A DNA stretch of 26,639 nucleotides from an uncultured Cellvibrio sp. (GTDB taxonomy: Bacteria; Pseudomonadota; Gammaproteobacteria; Pseudomonadales; Cellvibrionaceae). A model generated the notes under the pieces. It worked only from the letters and a program-made list of their open reading frames with translations. It was not told the origin of the DNA and ran no database searches. The DNA is taken from NCBI GenBank assembly GCA_946886255.1, contig CAMPIG010000017.1, positions 1 through 26,639 of the forward strand. The letters are read 5' to 3'. A program made the position numbers and the translations under genes. This document shows, piece by piece, positions 9,501 through 15,867 of this stretch (position 1 is its first letter; each line of letters begins with the position of its first letter).

Positions 9501-9614
9501 AACAACCTCTTCTACCAAATTATCCTGCGCTTGCACGCAGGCCGATGCCAACAAACAGGAAGAAATACTGGACGCAAGTAATGTCTTCCGGAACGCCCTC
9601 TTTTGAGCTTCCAT
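6555..9614 (-). CDS. TonB-dependent outer-membrane receptor (TonB-Xanth-Caul type)
   Basis: This is an energised outer-membrane transporter for ligands too large or scarce for porins; it draws energy from TonB-ExbB-ExbD. A signal peptide covers about residues 1-29 (basic start, hydrophobic core, cleavage near VQA/QD). A TonB-box-like VEEVVVTG follows at about 34-41, then the plug (about 55-165; DAISAEDIGKLPDVTISDSL, QRIPGIQVERTAGEGGPVQI, RGL) and a long barrel that ends in the aromatic C-terminus ARVNF needed for BAM assembly. The length of 1019 residues and the NTKRNATSVVDAISAEDIGKLPD plug style match the TIGR01782 TonB-Xanth-Caul group, many of whose members import plant oligosaccharides or peptides. 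The start at 9614 has GAGGAGA five bases upstream. A promoter and palindromic operators lie upstream, and flavin halogenase genes follow. The substrate cannot be read from sequence. Confidence 0.93.
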   Translation of the reverse strand: MEAQKRAFRKTLLASSISSCLLASACVQAQDNLVEEVVVTGVYASQQNAVNTKRNATSVVDAISAEDIGKLPDVTISDSLQRIPGIQVERTAGEGGPVQIRGLSNVATSLNGETFLSATTIDTAGADFGDLPSQLFSGADVYKSPLASLTTLGISGTVDLKTRRPFDLDEGWTFSATAEGDYGSFSEEIDPTISGLVGWQNDTVGFLVSAVTTEKNLATDYNGYFDTSENGGIGATNDNHTWGTPAIDADINHVVPQGFAAFHKEEERTRDGLNLSFQAQVTDSVELVADYFYSKQERYNRRAGFSHNNRWQTFSDYAYAQDFLDSSFTDKEDGSTWRTVNSFSARPYRLQSFTQVNFNEEESSNGSIELNFDNGGPLTGQVRVTRADATASMRHGYVEGDMLSIDQGTLVTGPGGLMPGDSIYCGPDQEIIGELGGCAADFSPGGIEDDDFRITYDASGKHPVFGGFDQVVNGGQGMMTVADYMASKDSYHVGAMSSENNTDDDATMNTFSTKWKYRFDETPFITAVDFGLRQSERTVDHNVFSYFGNFPETGCSAQWKAVDQFAGTAECDPDLIQGEYEVDENGDRVLYDVVEDGVVVGQRENFMGYTLLPPTRIDQWNNVVWVDDFGPVKGLPGVWAVDPRELDNTLAYQEKVFGAQTKFNQPGQSYGVALDEFSYFSQIHFAAGNLTGNLGVKVVETDLTIIQNVTGDAVPHSGVNYDAGDEVTQRSYTDVLPSLNLAYDVTDDVKIRFGYGETMQPLNLLDWGGAKSVGRVFNEDCNCMRISNGSLAGNPELDPTRGENIDLSAEWYLGNASSLSAALFHIEIDSFVTGGSVWVDEPDADGIFRGPYEFTAPVQGSGGKVQGVELAAKMAFADFTEGFISNFGFDVNYTFSDSSQDTTDHLGDELPFPNNSEDTYNIVGWFENEFLSARLAYNFRSARLITQGTSAVGYQPLYQDDYGQLDLNVTWTVTDNLDLYINGSNINEEFQQTYLAYEDQKAYQNIYEARWALGARVNF

Positions 9615-9795
9615 AGGAGTCTCCTCATTTATATTGATTGTTTTTAAAGTCGAGTCAGGTGCGAGGTGGTTCGTGTATCACCTCTCCAGCATCCTCAATC
9701 ATCATCGCGCTGTCCCCATCAACCGGTTTGGCTGGTTGAACTATCAGCTCGATGTATGAAACTTGGGAATGTATGGACAAATGGCACCCTTGGCA

Positions 9796-9824
9796 CTTTT
9801 AAACCTGAGGGACAACGTTGTCAA
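9796..9824 (-). promoter_or_regulatory. Candidate sigma-70 promoter of the TonB-dependent receptor
   Basis: On the minus strand a perfect TTGACA (9824-9819) is followed after 17 bases by TAAAAG (9801-9796), a fair -10 box. The -35 box lies inside the palindrome at 9811-9822, so a bound repressor would block polymerase. The predicted leader is about 175 nt, long for a simple gene. The start site is not proven. Confidence 0.5.
9811..9822. promoter_or_regulatory. Palindromic operator GACAACGTTGTC
   Basis: This is a perfect 12-bp palindrome with a central CG step, about 190 bp upstream of the receptor start and overlapping its candidate -35 box. The form resembles LacI-family operators, including, as I recall, NagR-type sites (TGACA-RCGY-TGTCA) in Xanthomonas and Shewanella. 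No regulator gene is in the window. Confidence 0.55.
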
Positions 9825-9956
9825 CAATATCCACGTGTTTTGTCGGCCATATCATCATTAGAAGGCTAATATTTTGCGCGATATTTTATTTAACTAATTG
9901 AAATATATAGTTTTATTATTTTATGGTCAGAATCGAAAAGGTTTGTAAATTGTATG

Positions 9957-9966
9957 ACAACGTTGT
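9957..9966. promoter_or_regulatory. Second copy of the palindrome core, ACAACGTTGT
   Basis: The sequence TGACAACGTTGTTTT carries a perfect 10-bp palindrome with the same core as 9811-9822, centre to centre 145 bp away. Paired sites at this distance fit looping or cooperative repression, by analogy with LacI-family systems. Confidence 0.45.
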
Positions 9967-10044
9967 TTTATTTGCACTGATGTTGTGCTTTATGCTGCAT
10001 TTTGAGGCGAGATCAAATCGTAGGAGGTAGGTCTTAAAAGTCCA

Positions 10045-10107
10045 TCGCTACCGCAGGGTAGCGACGAATTGAGGGGCTCGAGGCAGCGCTGGTCAAAAGC
10101 CAGCGCT
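10045..10107 (-). terminator. Two hairpins downstream of the phosphate transporter
   Basis: TCGCTACC-gcag-GGTAGCGA (10045-10064) and AGCGCTGG-N7-CCAGCGCT (10085-10107) are perfect 8-bp stems just beyond the pit stop at 10123. Neither has a T run on the minus strand, so they may be RNA 3'-end stabilisers or imperfect terminators rather than classical ones. Confidence 0.4.
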
Positions 10108-10122
10108 TTAAAAAGGCTGGGC

Positions 10123-11397
10123 TTAAGAAAATAAACCCTTAAAAAAGAAGAAAAACAAAATCGAAAGACCTGCGCCGGCAGGCAGAGTAATAATCCAGGA
10201 CATAAATATGCTGCCAATGACGCCGAGGTTAAGCGCGCCGATACCGCGTGCCAGCCCTACCCCCAGTACAGCACCAACCAATGTATGGGTAGTAGAAACC
10301 GGCAGACCAGTCCCTGATGCCACGACCACGGTGGCGGCGGCCGCCATTTCTGCCGCAAAGCCGCGGCTGGGTGTGAGTTCGGTGATTTTTTTGCCGATGG
10401 TGGCGATCACCTTCCAGCCGTAGGTGGCGAGGCCCACGACGATCCCGATGCCGCCTAACAGCAAAACCCAGGGCGCCACGGGCGAACTGGAAGTTACAGA
10501 GTTGGATTTAATAGTATTGATCACTGCCGCCATTGGGCCAACGGCGTTGGCAACATCGTTGGAGCCGTGGGCAAAAGCCATGGAGCAGGCAGTAAAGATC
10601 ATCAGGATGGCGAACACGCGTTCCACGCTGGAGAAACGATTTTTAGCATCGGCGGCCATGTCCTGGTTGACGCGACTCAAAAAGAAGACGCCGAGAACAG
10701 TAACCAGAATGGCGACAGCCAGAGCGATCAAGGTACTTTCACCAAAGCTGAACTTGATGCCGGAGTCTTTGAGTACGTGGGACAAGCCTTTAAGAATTGT
10801 CACCATGGAGATCAGGAAGCCCACCGCAAACATATAAAAGGGAATATAGCGCTTGGCGTTGGTGAAGGGATCTTCGGTGTCGAGGATCAGATATTGTACG
10901 GAGCGGAAAATCCAGAAAGAAATAAAACCGGCAATCACCGGCGACACGACCCAACTGGAGACGATAGAGGTAACAGCACCCCAGTCCACAGCATCGACGG
11001 AAATACCTACCGCCGCGAAGCCGATGATCGCGCCCACAATAGAGTGGGTAGTCGACACCGGCCAGCCGAGAATGCTGGCGATCAACAACCAGACCCCGGC
11101 GGCCAGGAGCGCGGACAACATGCCGTACACCAGTAACTCCGGGGTGTCACTCATCAGCGCCGGGTCGACAATACCGCTGCGGATAGTGGCTGTTACTTCA
11201 CCACCGGCGAGATAAGCCCCCAGGAACTCGAAGATCATGGCAATCACAATCGCCTGGCGCATGGTCAAGGCGCGGGAGCCGACAGAGGTGCCCATGGCAT
11301 TGGCGACATCGTTAGCGCCGATCCCCCAAGCCATGAAAACACCAAAAACACAGGCAAGAATAAGCAAGATGTGGCCGTATTCAGCAATCACGGTCAT
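10123..11397 (-). CDS. pit: Low-affinity inorganic phosphate transporter (Pit / PHO4 family)
   Basis: This is an inner-membrane symporter that imports phosphate (as a metal-phosphate complex in E. coli Pit) using the proton gradient. The protein is 424 residues and almost wholly hydrophobic, with the internal duplication typical of the family: half 1 has WGIGANDVANAMGTSVGSRA and GWPVSTTHSIVGAIIGF, half 2 has AHGSNDVANAVGPMAAVI and GLPVSTTHTLVGAVLGVG. A soluble loop around residues 240-260 (VNQDMAADAKNRFSSVERVF) separates the halves. It ends in an unusual FFFFFFKGLFS tail. The ATG at 11397 has GAGGAA seven bases upstream. It follows the DUF47 gene by 31 bp on the same strand, the usual two-gene operon. 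No Pho box was recognised upstream of the pair. Confidence 0.93.
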   Translation of the reverse strand: MTVIAEYGHILLILACVFGVFMAWGIGANDVANAMGTSVGSRALTMRQAIVIAMIFEFLGAYLAGGEVTATIRSGIVDPALMSDTPELLVYGMLSALLAAGVWLLIASILGWPVSTTHSIVGAIIGFAAVGISVDAVDWGAVTSIVSSWVVSPVIAGFISFWIFRSVQYLILDTEDPFTNAKRYIPFYMFAVGFLISMVTILKGLSHVLKDSGIKFSFGESTLIALAVAILVTVLGVFFLSRVNQDMAADAKNRFSSVERVFAILMIFTACSMAFAHGSNDVANAVGPMAAVINTIKSNSVTSSSPVAPWVLLLGGIGIVVGLATYGWKVIATIGKKITELTPSRGFAAEMAAAATVVVASGTGLPVSTTHTLVGAVLGVGLARGIGALNLGVIGSIFMSWIITLPAGAGLSILFFFFFKGLFS

Positions 11398-11428
11398 GAT
11401 GTGTATTCCTCAAAGATGAAGTCGACGG

Positions 11429-12109
11429 CTAGCGCGCCAGCAAGAGTTGCAAACGACCACCCACATCGTGTGCGCGGTTGGATAGGTCACCGATCCAATC
11501 GATTACGCTGTAAAGAAACATCACGTCGATGGGTGGCAGTTCAGCTTCCAGGCGGAAGAGCGAGGAGCGCATGGAAATCTCCAGCTCGTCTGCTTTCCTT
11601 TCGAGTTTGTCCAATTCCTGAATCATTTTTTCTACCACCGCCAGTTCGCGGCCGCTGAAGCCGGTTTCCAGCAATTCATCTAATTCGTTTATCGCCACCA
11701 AGGCCTGCTCTGCGGTGCGCACCCCGGATTGCACGAACTCCAGCGTCTGGGCGTGCATGTTGGCCGGGATGGCCATCTTGCGCCCGAGCATGATGCCCGC
11801 GATATCTTTAGCGCGGTTGGCGATGCGGTCTTGCATGGTGAGTAGTTCGAGCAGGTCGGTACGGGGGACGGGGAGGAAAAGGCTTTTGGGGAGATGGAGG
11901 CGCAGTTGCTGTTTGATGTCGTCGGCTTGATGTTCCAGTTCAGTGATACGTTGCTGGACTTCTTCCGCTTTGGCCCAGTCGTTGGCGATGACGGCCTCAA
12001 AAAAATGAATGAGTTCTCCTGCGGCCTTGACTGCTACGGCCATGTGTTCTTGCATGGGTTTTATCGGCGAGCGGCCAAAGAGGTTCGAGAACGGATTGGC
12101 AATGGGCAT
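11429..12109 (-). CDS. DUF47 / PhoU-like Pit accessory protein (TIGR00153)
   Basis: This is a helical cytosolic protein of the PhoU-related DUF47 family, usually encoded directly before a Pit transporter and thought to modulate it. It has 226 residues, the standard length for TIGR00153. Characteristic stretches are MPIANPFSNLFGRSPIKPMQ at the N-terminus, DRIANRAKDIAGIMLGRKM (about 100-120), a heptad-rich segment LDKLERKADELEISMRSSLF and a C-terminal VIDWIGDLSNRAHDVGGRLQ. The acidic E/D-xx-D helix motifs recall PhoU metal sites. The open frame continues 24 codons upstream, but the ATG at 12109 is preceded by AAGGGGA at seven bases and gives the conserved N-terminus. It is first in the DUF47-pit operon and divergent from the ATPase gene at 12389. 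Confidence 0.9.
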   Translation of the reverse strand: MPIANPFSNLFGRSPIKPMQEHMAVAVKAAGELIHFFEAVIANDWAKAEEVQQRITELEHQADDIKQQLRLHLPKSLFLPVPRTDLLELLTMQDRIANRAKDIAGIMLGRKMAIPANMHAQTLEFVQSGVRTAEQALVAINELDELLETGFSGRELAVVEKMIQELDKLERKADELEISMRSSLFRLEAELPPIDVMFLYSVIDWIGDLSNRAHDVGGRLQLLLAR

Positions 12110-12388
12110 ATCGGTAGTCCCCTTGAAATAAGCGCCTTGAAGCGGTGCAGCCGTAAAAATGTGTGCGCAGTATAAAAACATCGGCTGGCCAGGTCACGCG
12201 GGATTTTTACAAATTTATGACGGTTGCTGGCTGTTTTTTGTGCCTGAATCTGCTAAAGCCGGAATGGGCGGTGTTTCCCCTGAACAAGAGCAGCTACAAT
12301 CCACAGAGCAGGAATTCACTAAATAAATCCATGCTCCATGCTGATTCGTTGACATTATCCGTGCCCTCAATACAGGAATTGCCTCCCC

Positions 12389-14161
12389 ATGAACCATGCT
12401 GCGGTTTTTGAAGGTGTGCTTGATTTACGCCGTCTGGTCACTGACCTGGTGGCGGATGGCCGCCTGAAGCAGACAGATGCCAATATGCTGCTGGGTGCCA
12501 CCCGCTCCCGCGAACAGGCGATGATGCACCCGCTCGGTTACATTGCCAGCCAGAATTTTGATGATCTCAAGCGCCCGGCCAAAACCCTTAATGGTGATGC
12601 CTTAACAGATTGGTTAGCCGAAAAAGCGAAGATGCCGGTGGTGCACATAGACCCGCTCAAGATTGACGTGCCCAAGGTCACCGAGGTGATGTCTTACGCG
12701 TTTGCCAAGCGCCACGGCATCCTGTGTGTTCAGGTTAGCCAGGATCACGTCATCATCGCCTGCACTCAACCGTTTATTACGGGGTGGGAACCGCAGATCG
12801 AACACGTCGCACGCAAAACGGTAAAACGCGTCCTGGCTAATCCCGTTGATATCGAGCGCCACACGGTGGAGTTTTACACCTTGGCCCGTTCGGTCAACCG
12901 GGCCAGCGGTGGCCCTGCGGCTTCGGCAGTGACCAACTTTGAACAGCTGGTGGATCTGGGTACGGCAACAGACCCGGATGCCAATGACCAGCACATTGTG
13001 AAGATCGTGGATTGGTTGTTGCAATACGCCTACGACCAACGGGCCAGCGATATCCACATCGAACCGCGCCGCGAAGTGGGCCGCATTCGCTTTCGCATCG
13101 ACGGTGTATTGCACAACGTGTACGAGTTACCAATCAATGTGGCTACGGCGGTAACCAGCCGCTTTAAAGTGTTGGCGCGGATGAATATCGCCGAGAAACG
13201 CAAGCCGCAAGACGGTCGCATCAAAACGCGCCGCAGCGATGAAAGCGAAGTAGAGTTGCGGATGTCCACGCTACCCACAGCGTTTGGCGAAAAACTGGTC
13301 ATGCGGATTTTTGATCCGGACGTGCTGTTGCGCAGCTTCACCGATTTGGGTCTGGTAGGTGAAGACTACAATCGCTGGCGCGCCATGCTCGATCGTCCCA
13401 ACGGTATTGTGCTGGTTACTGGCCCTACCGGTTCCGGTAAAACCACCACGCTGTATTCGTCTTTGCGCCAGATTGCCACGCCGGAAGTGAATGTCAGCAC
13501 CATCGAAGACCCGATCGAGATGGTGGAAGAATCTTTCAACCAGACCCAGGTGCACCACAAGATTGGCCTCGACTTTGCCGCCGGTATTCGCAGCCTGATG
13601 CGGCAAGATCCGGACATTATCATGGTGGGCGAAATCCGCGACCTGGAAACCGCGCAGATGGCGGTGCAGGCAGCCCTGACCGGCCACCTGGTGCTTTCCA
13701 CAGTACATACCAACGACGCCCCTTCTACCGTCGCGCGATTACTGGACCTGGGTATTCCCTCCTACTTAATCAACGCGACATTACTGGGTGTGATGGCTCA
13801 ACGTCTGGTGCGCACCCTGTGTCCGCATTGCAAGGAAGAAGGTCAGATTACGGCAGATGATTGGCAGCAGTTGGTCGCGCCCTGGAAGGTGAATGTGCCC
13901 CCGAAGATTTATCGTCCGGTGGGGTGCCTGGAATGCCGCGATACGGGCTATTTGGGGCGGCAGGGGCTGTATGAAATTTTGCCTTTGTCGGAGCCGATCA
14001 AAGAAAAAATTACCAGCGATTGCAATTTGCAGGAATTGCGGCGGCAGGCGATGAAGGAAGGCATGCGTACCTTGCGGTTATCCGGTGCGCAAAAAGTCGC
14101 GGCGGGATTAACGACGGTTGAGGAAGTGATGCGTGTAGCGCCACCGCCAGAAAAAACCTGA
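12389..14161 (+). CDS. GspE/PilB-family secretion ATPase, unlinked to other secretion genes
   Basis: Members of this family form a hexameric cytosolic motor that powers pseudopilus or pilus assembly. The 590 residues comprise an N-terminal T2SSE_N/MshEN-like domain (about 35-155; GYIASQNFDD, MPVVHIDP, AFAKRHGILCV) and a core ATPase (about 200-570). The core has an SDIHIEP arginine-finger region at about 220, Walker A GPTGSGKTTTLY (about 346-357), Asp box STIEDPIE, Walker B DPDIIMVGEIRD (about 408) and His box GHLVLSTVHTND. A CxxC pair (CPHC about 477, CLEC about 513) forms the zinc site typical of GspE and PilB. All motifs are intact. No other gsp or pil gene lies nearby, so its partner machine is unknown; a type II secretion or MSHA-like role is possible. 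Its stop lies 2 bp from the convergent TauE gene. AGGAA about ten bases before the ATG supports the start. Confidence 0.88.
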   Translation: MNHAAVFEGVLDLRRLVTDLVADGRLKQTDANMLLGATRSREQAMMHPLGYIASQNFDDLKRPAKTLNGDALTDWLAEKAKMPVVHIDPLKIDVPKVTEVMSYAFAKRHGILCVQVSQDHVIIACTQPFITGWEPQIEHVARKTVKRVLANPVDIERHTVEFYTLARSVNRASGGPAASAVTNFEQLVDLGTATDPDANDQHIVKIVDWLLQYAYDQRASDIHIEPRREVGRIRFRIDGVLHNVYELPINVATAVTSRFKVLARMNIAEKRKPQDGRIKTRRSDESEVELRMSTLPTAFGEKLVMRIFDPDVLLRSFTDLGLVGEDYNRWRAMLDRPNGIVLVTGPTGSGKTTTLYSSLRQIATPEVNVSTIEDPIEMVEESFNQTQVHHKIGLDFAAGIRSLMRQDPDIIMVGEIRDLETAQMAVQAALTGHLVLSTVHTNDAPSTVARLLDLGIPSYLINATLLGVMAQRLVRTLCPHCKEEGQITADDWQQLVAPWKVNVPPKIYRPVGCLECRDTGYLGRQGLYEILPLSEPIKEKITSDCNLQELRRQAMKEGMRTLRLSGAQKVAAGLTTVEEVMRVAPPPEKT

Positions 14162-14163
14162 TA

Positions 14164-14946
14164 TCAGAGCACCAGCTTGGCGCCGACAAACAGCAACATG
14201 GCTGCCAGGGCTGGCCGCAGGTAATGGTCGGCGACGCGGTTGGCAAGATGACTGCCGAGGTAAATACCGGGCAGAGAACCGATTAGCAGGTTGATCAGCA
14301 AATGCCAATCCACATTACCAAGACCCGCATGACCCAGCCCTGCCACCAGTGTTAATGGCACGGCGTGCGCAATCTCCGTACCCACCAGCCGCACCGTCGG
14401 CAACAACGGATATAACAGGAACAACGCGACGGTGCCCAAAGCGCCGGCGCCAATGGACGTAACGGTCACCACCGCGCCCAACACCAAGCCTGTTATGACG
14501 GTGGCGATGACCTGCTGGCGAGGATTCATACGCGTGAGCCACACATCATTGCGGTGACTGTAATCCAACAGTTTCTGCTTGAACACGATAGCCAGTGCGG
14601 TTAAGACCAACGCATAACCTAACGTGACCTTGATAAAGGCATCTACACTGCTGGTATCAAAACCGCCATAGCGCAAGACACCCAATGTAATTAATGCGGC
14701 GGGCACACTGCCCAAGGCTAGCCATCCGGTCAATCGCCAATCAATATTGCGTTTTTTGTGATGCACATGAACGCCGCCCGCTTTGGTGATAGCGGCGTAA
14801 AGCAAGTCGGTTCCCACAGCGGCTGTGGGGGTGACACCGAAATGTAAAAGGATCGGCGTCATCAATGAACCGCCACCGACCCCGGTCAAGCCAACGATAA
14901 AACCAACAATCAGGCCAGCGATAATAAAAGCGTATTGGAAATCCAT
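14164..14946 (-). CDS. TauE/SafE-family (DUF81) membrane permease
   Basis: This is an inner-membrane protein of the sulfite exporter TauE/SafE family, implicated in export of sulfite, sulfoacetate or related anions; the substrate of this one is unknown. It has 260 residues with about eight hydrophobic segments. The family glycine motif GLIVGFIVGLTGVGGGSLM is in the first helix region, with ALGSVPAALI and the second-repeat copy GLVLGAVVTVTSIGAGALGT. A histidine-rich cytosolic loop (GGVHVHHKKRN) follows the second segment. An upstream in-frame start at 14976 exists, but the ATG at 14946 has AAGG five bases upstream and places the first helix directly at the N-terminus. It stands alone on the minus strand, convergent with the ATPase gene (2-bp gap), with nothing nearby to indicate sulfur metabolism. 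Confidence 0.87.
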   Translation of the reverse strand: MDFQYAFIIAGLIVGFIVGLTGVGGGSLMTPILLHFGVTPTAAVGTDLLYAAITKAGGVHVHHKKRNIDWRLTGWLALGSVPAALITLGVLRYGGFDTSSVDAFIKVTLGYALVLTALAIVFKQKLLDYSHRNDVWLTRMNPRQQVIATVITGLVLGAVVTVTSIGAGALGTVALFLLYPLLPTVRLVGTEIAHAVPLTLVAGLGHAGLGNVDWHLLINLLIGSLPGIYLGSHLANRVADHYLRPALAAMLLFVGAKLVL

Positions 14947-15279
14947 AGGAACCTTGCGCAGGAGGGCGACGAACAAGTGGAGCAGGCTATCAGCAAGGCA
15001 GGAATAATCAAAATAGAAAATAGTTAGCTTGCTATAAGCAAATGGAATACAGCGAGGGACTTATGCCGGGAGCCTACTTGCGCTTTTTCCAATCCTCACT
15101 ATAGTCACGTTTAACCTGTCACTTCGTTTGCAGACTTTTACCTCGCGGCGACAATAAAAATTTCCGGTGGCGATAAACAAAATCCCCGGGCATGATGAGC
15201 GCGGGCAACAAAGGATGTACCGACATAATAAAAGGTTTCATTGCGTTACCCATCCCCACAACAATCAAGAGGAATTACC
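14947..15279. other. 333-bp intergenic region between two divergent genes
   Basis: It must carry promoters for the TauE gene (minus) and the DUF805 gene (plus). I see no gene, no strong hairpin and no recognisable operator; it ends with AGAGGAA, the ribosome site of the DUF805 gene. Confidence 0.6.
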
Positions 15280-15621
15280 ATGGAATATTTTTTAGGTGCC
15301 TATAAAAAGTACGCAGATTTTACCGGCCGCGCGCGGCGCAAAGAATTCTGGATGTTTGTGCTCTTTTATTTCATTGTCGCCATCGTGCTGGGCATTATCG
15401 ATAGCATTATCGGTTTCCAACTACTGGGCATGTTGTTCTCTTTGGGCTCATTGATTCCCTCACTGGCTATCGGTGCGCGGCGTTTGCATGACACCGGGCG
15501 GAGTGGATGGTGGCAGTTGCTGTATTTAATTCCGCTGATCGGTTTGATTATCATGATCGTTTTCCTGGTGCAGGACAGCCATCCGGACAATGAATACGGC
15601 CCAAACCCCAAAGCCGTATAG
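15280..15621 (+). CDS. DUF805 small membrane protein
   Basis: This is a 113-residue inner-membrane protein of the DUF805 family, whose function is not established. The family motifs are visible: FTGRARRKEFWMF before the first membrane segment (about 24-45), a second segment (about 47-64), the conserved RRLHDTGRSGWW loop (68-78), a third segment (about 79-98) and the C-terminal NEYGPNP. I chose the ATG at 15280 because AGAGGAA lies six bases upstream; an in-frame TTG at 15241 has no such site. It is monocistronic, followed by a clear terminator at 15648-15678. Confidence 0.88.
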   Translation: MEYFLGAYKKYADFTGRARRKEFWMFVLFYFIVAIVLGIIDSIIGFQLLGMLFSLGSLIPSLAIGARRLHDTGRSGWWQLLYLIPLIGLIIMIVFLVQDSHPDNEYGPNPKAV

Positions 15622-15647
15622 CTGCAAACGTGCATTAATGCCACGCA

Positions 15648-15678
15648 AAAAAGCCGACCTATCCGGGTCGGCTTTTTT
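15648..15678 (+). terminator. Intrinsic terminator after the DUF805 gene
   Basis: GCCGACC and GGTCGGC form a 7-bp G+C-rich stem round a six-base loop. The stem is flanked by an A run on the left and six T (15673-15678) on the right, so it is a textbook plus-strand terminator that could also act weakly on the other strand. Confidence 0.9.
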
Positions 15679-15751
15679 ATTTCTATTCACACTATCTGCT
15701 GGCATCCCTGATTTCTATCGCGCCTGATTCTCACGTGCCAAATCCCTAGTT

Positions 15752-15781
15752 TTGTTAAATATATCGTATAAATATTAATAT
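15752..15781 (+). promoter_or_regulatory. Candidate promoter of the GH53 galactanase
   Basis: TTGTTA and TAATAT, spaced 18 bases, lie in an A+T-rich stretch that contrasts with the surrounding G+C-rich DNA. They precede the GH53 start by about 85 bp. A perfect inverted repeat GCCGGT-N9-ACCGGC (15808-15828) falls in the predicted leader and could be an operator or an RNA hairpin. Confidence 0.35.
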
Positions 15782-15867
15782 AAAAGCGTAACCTCTGCGA
15801 TGCAGTTGCCGGTGTTGTTACGACCGGCGTGAGAGTCCTTGTTCAATAACAATAACGGTGACCAGTC

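Larger units (their letters stand above)
9615..10122. other. 508-bp gap between the receptor and the phosphate transporter
   Basis: This gap has no credible gene; a 67-codon plus-strand frame (9666-9869) lacks a family match and a good ribosome site. It contains the receptor leader and promoter, the two palindromes, an A+T-rich stretch at about 9868-9930, and two hairpins after the pit stop codon. Confidence 0.7.

Noticed and set aside
9666..9869. 67-codon plus-strand frame in the gap upstream of the receptor
   Set aside because: It has no good ribosome site and no family motif, and it overlaps the candidate promoter and operator of the receptor.
10424..11136. Long plus-strand frames opposite the pit gene
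   Set aside because: These are shadows of the transporter, whose duplicated PHO4 motifs are clear on the minus strand.
12349..12377. TTGACA upstream of the secretion ATPase as a promoter
   Set aside because: No acceptable -10 box lies 16-18 bases downstream, and transcription from there would begin at the ribosome site.
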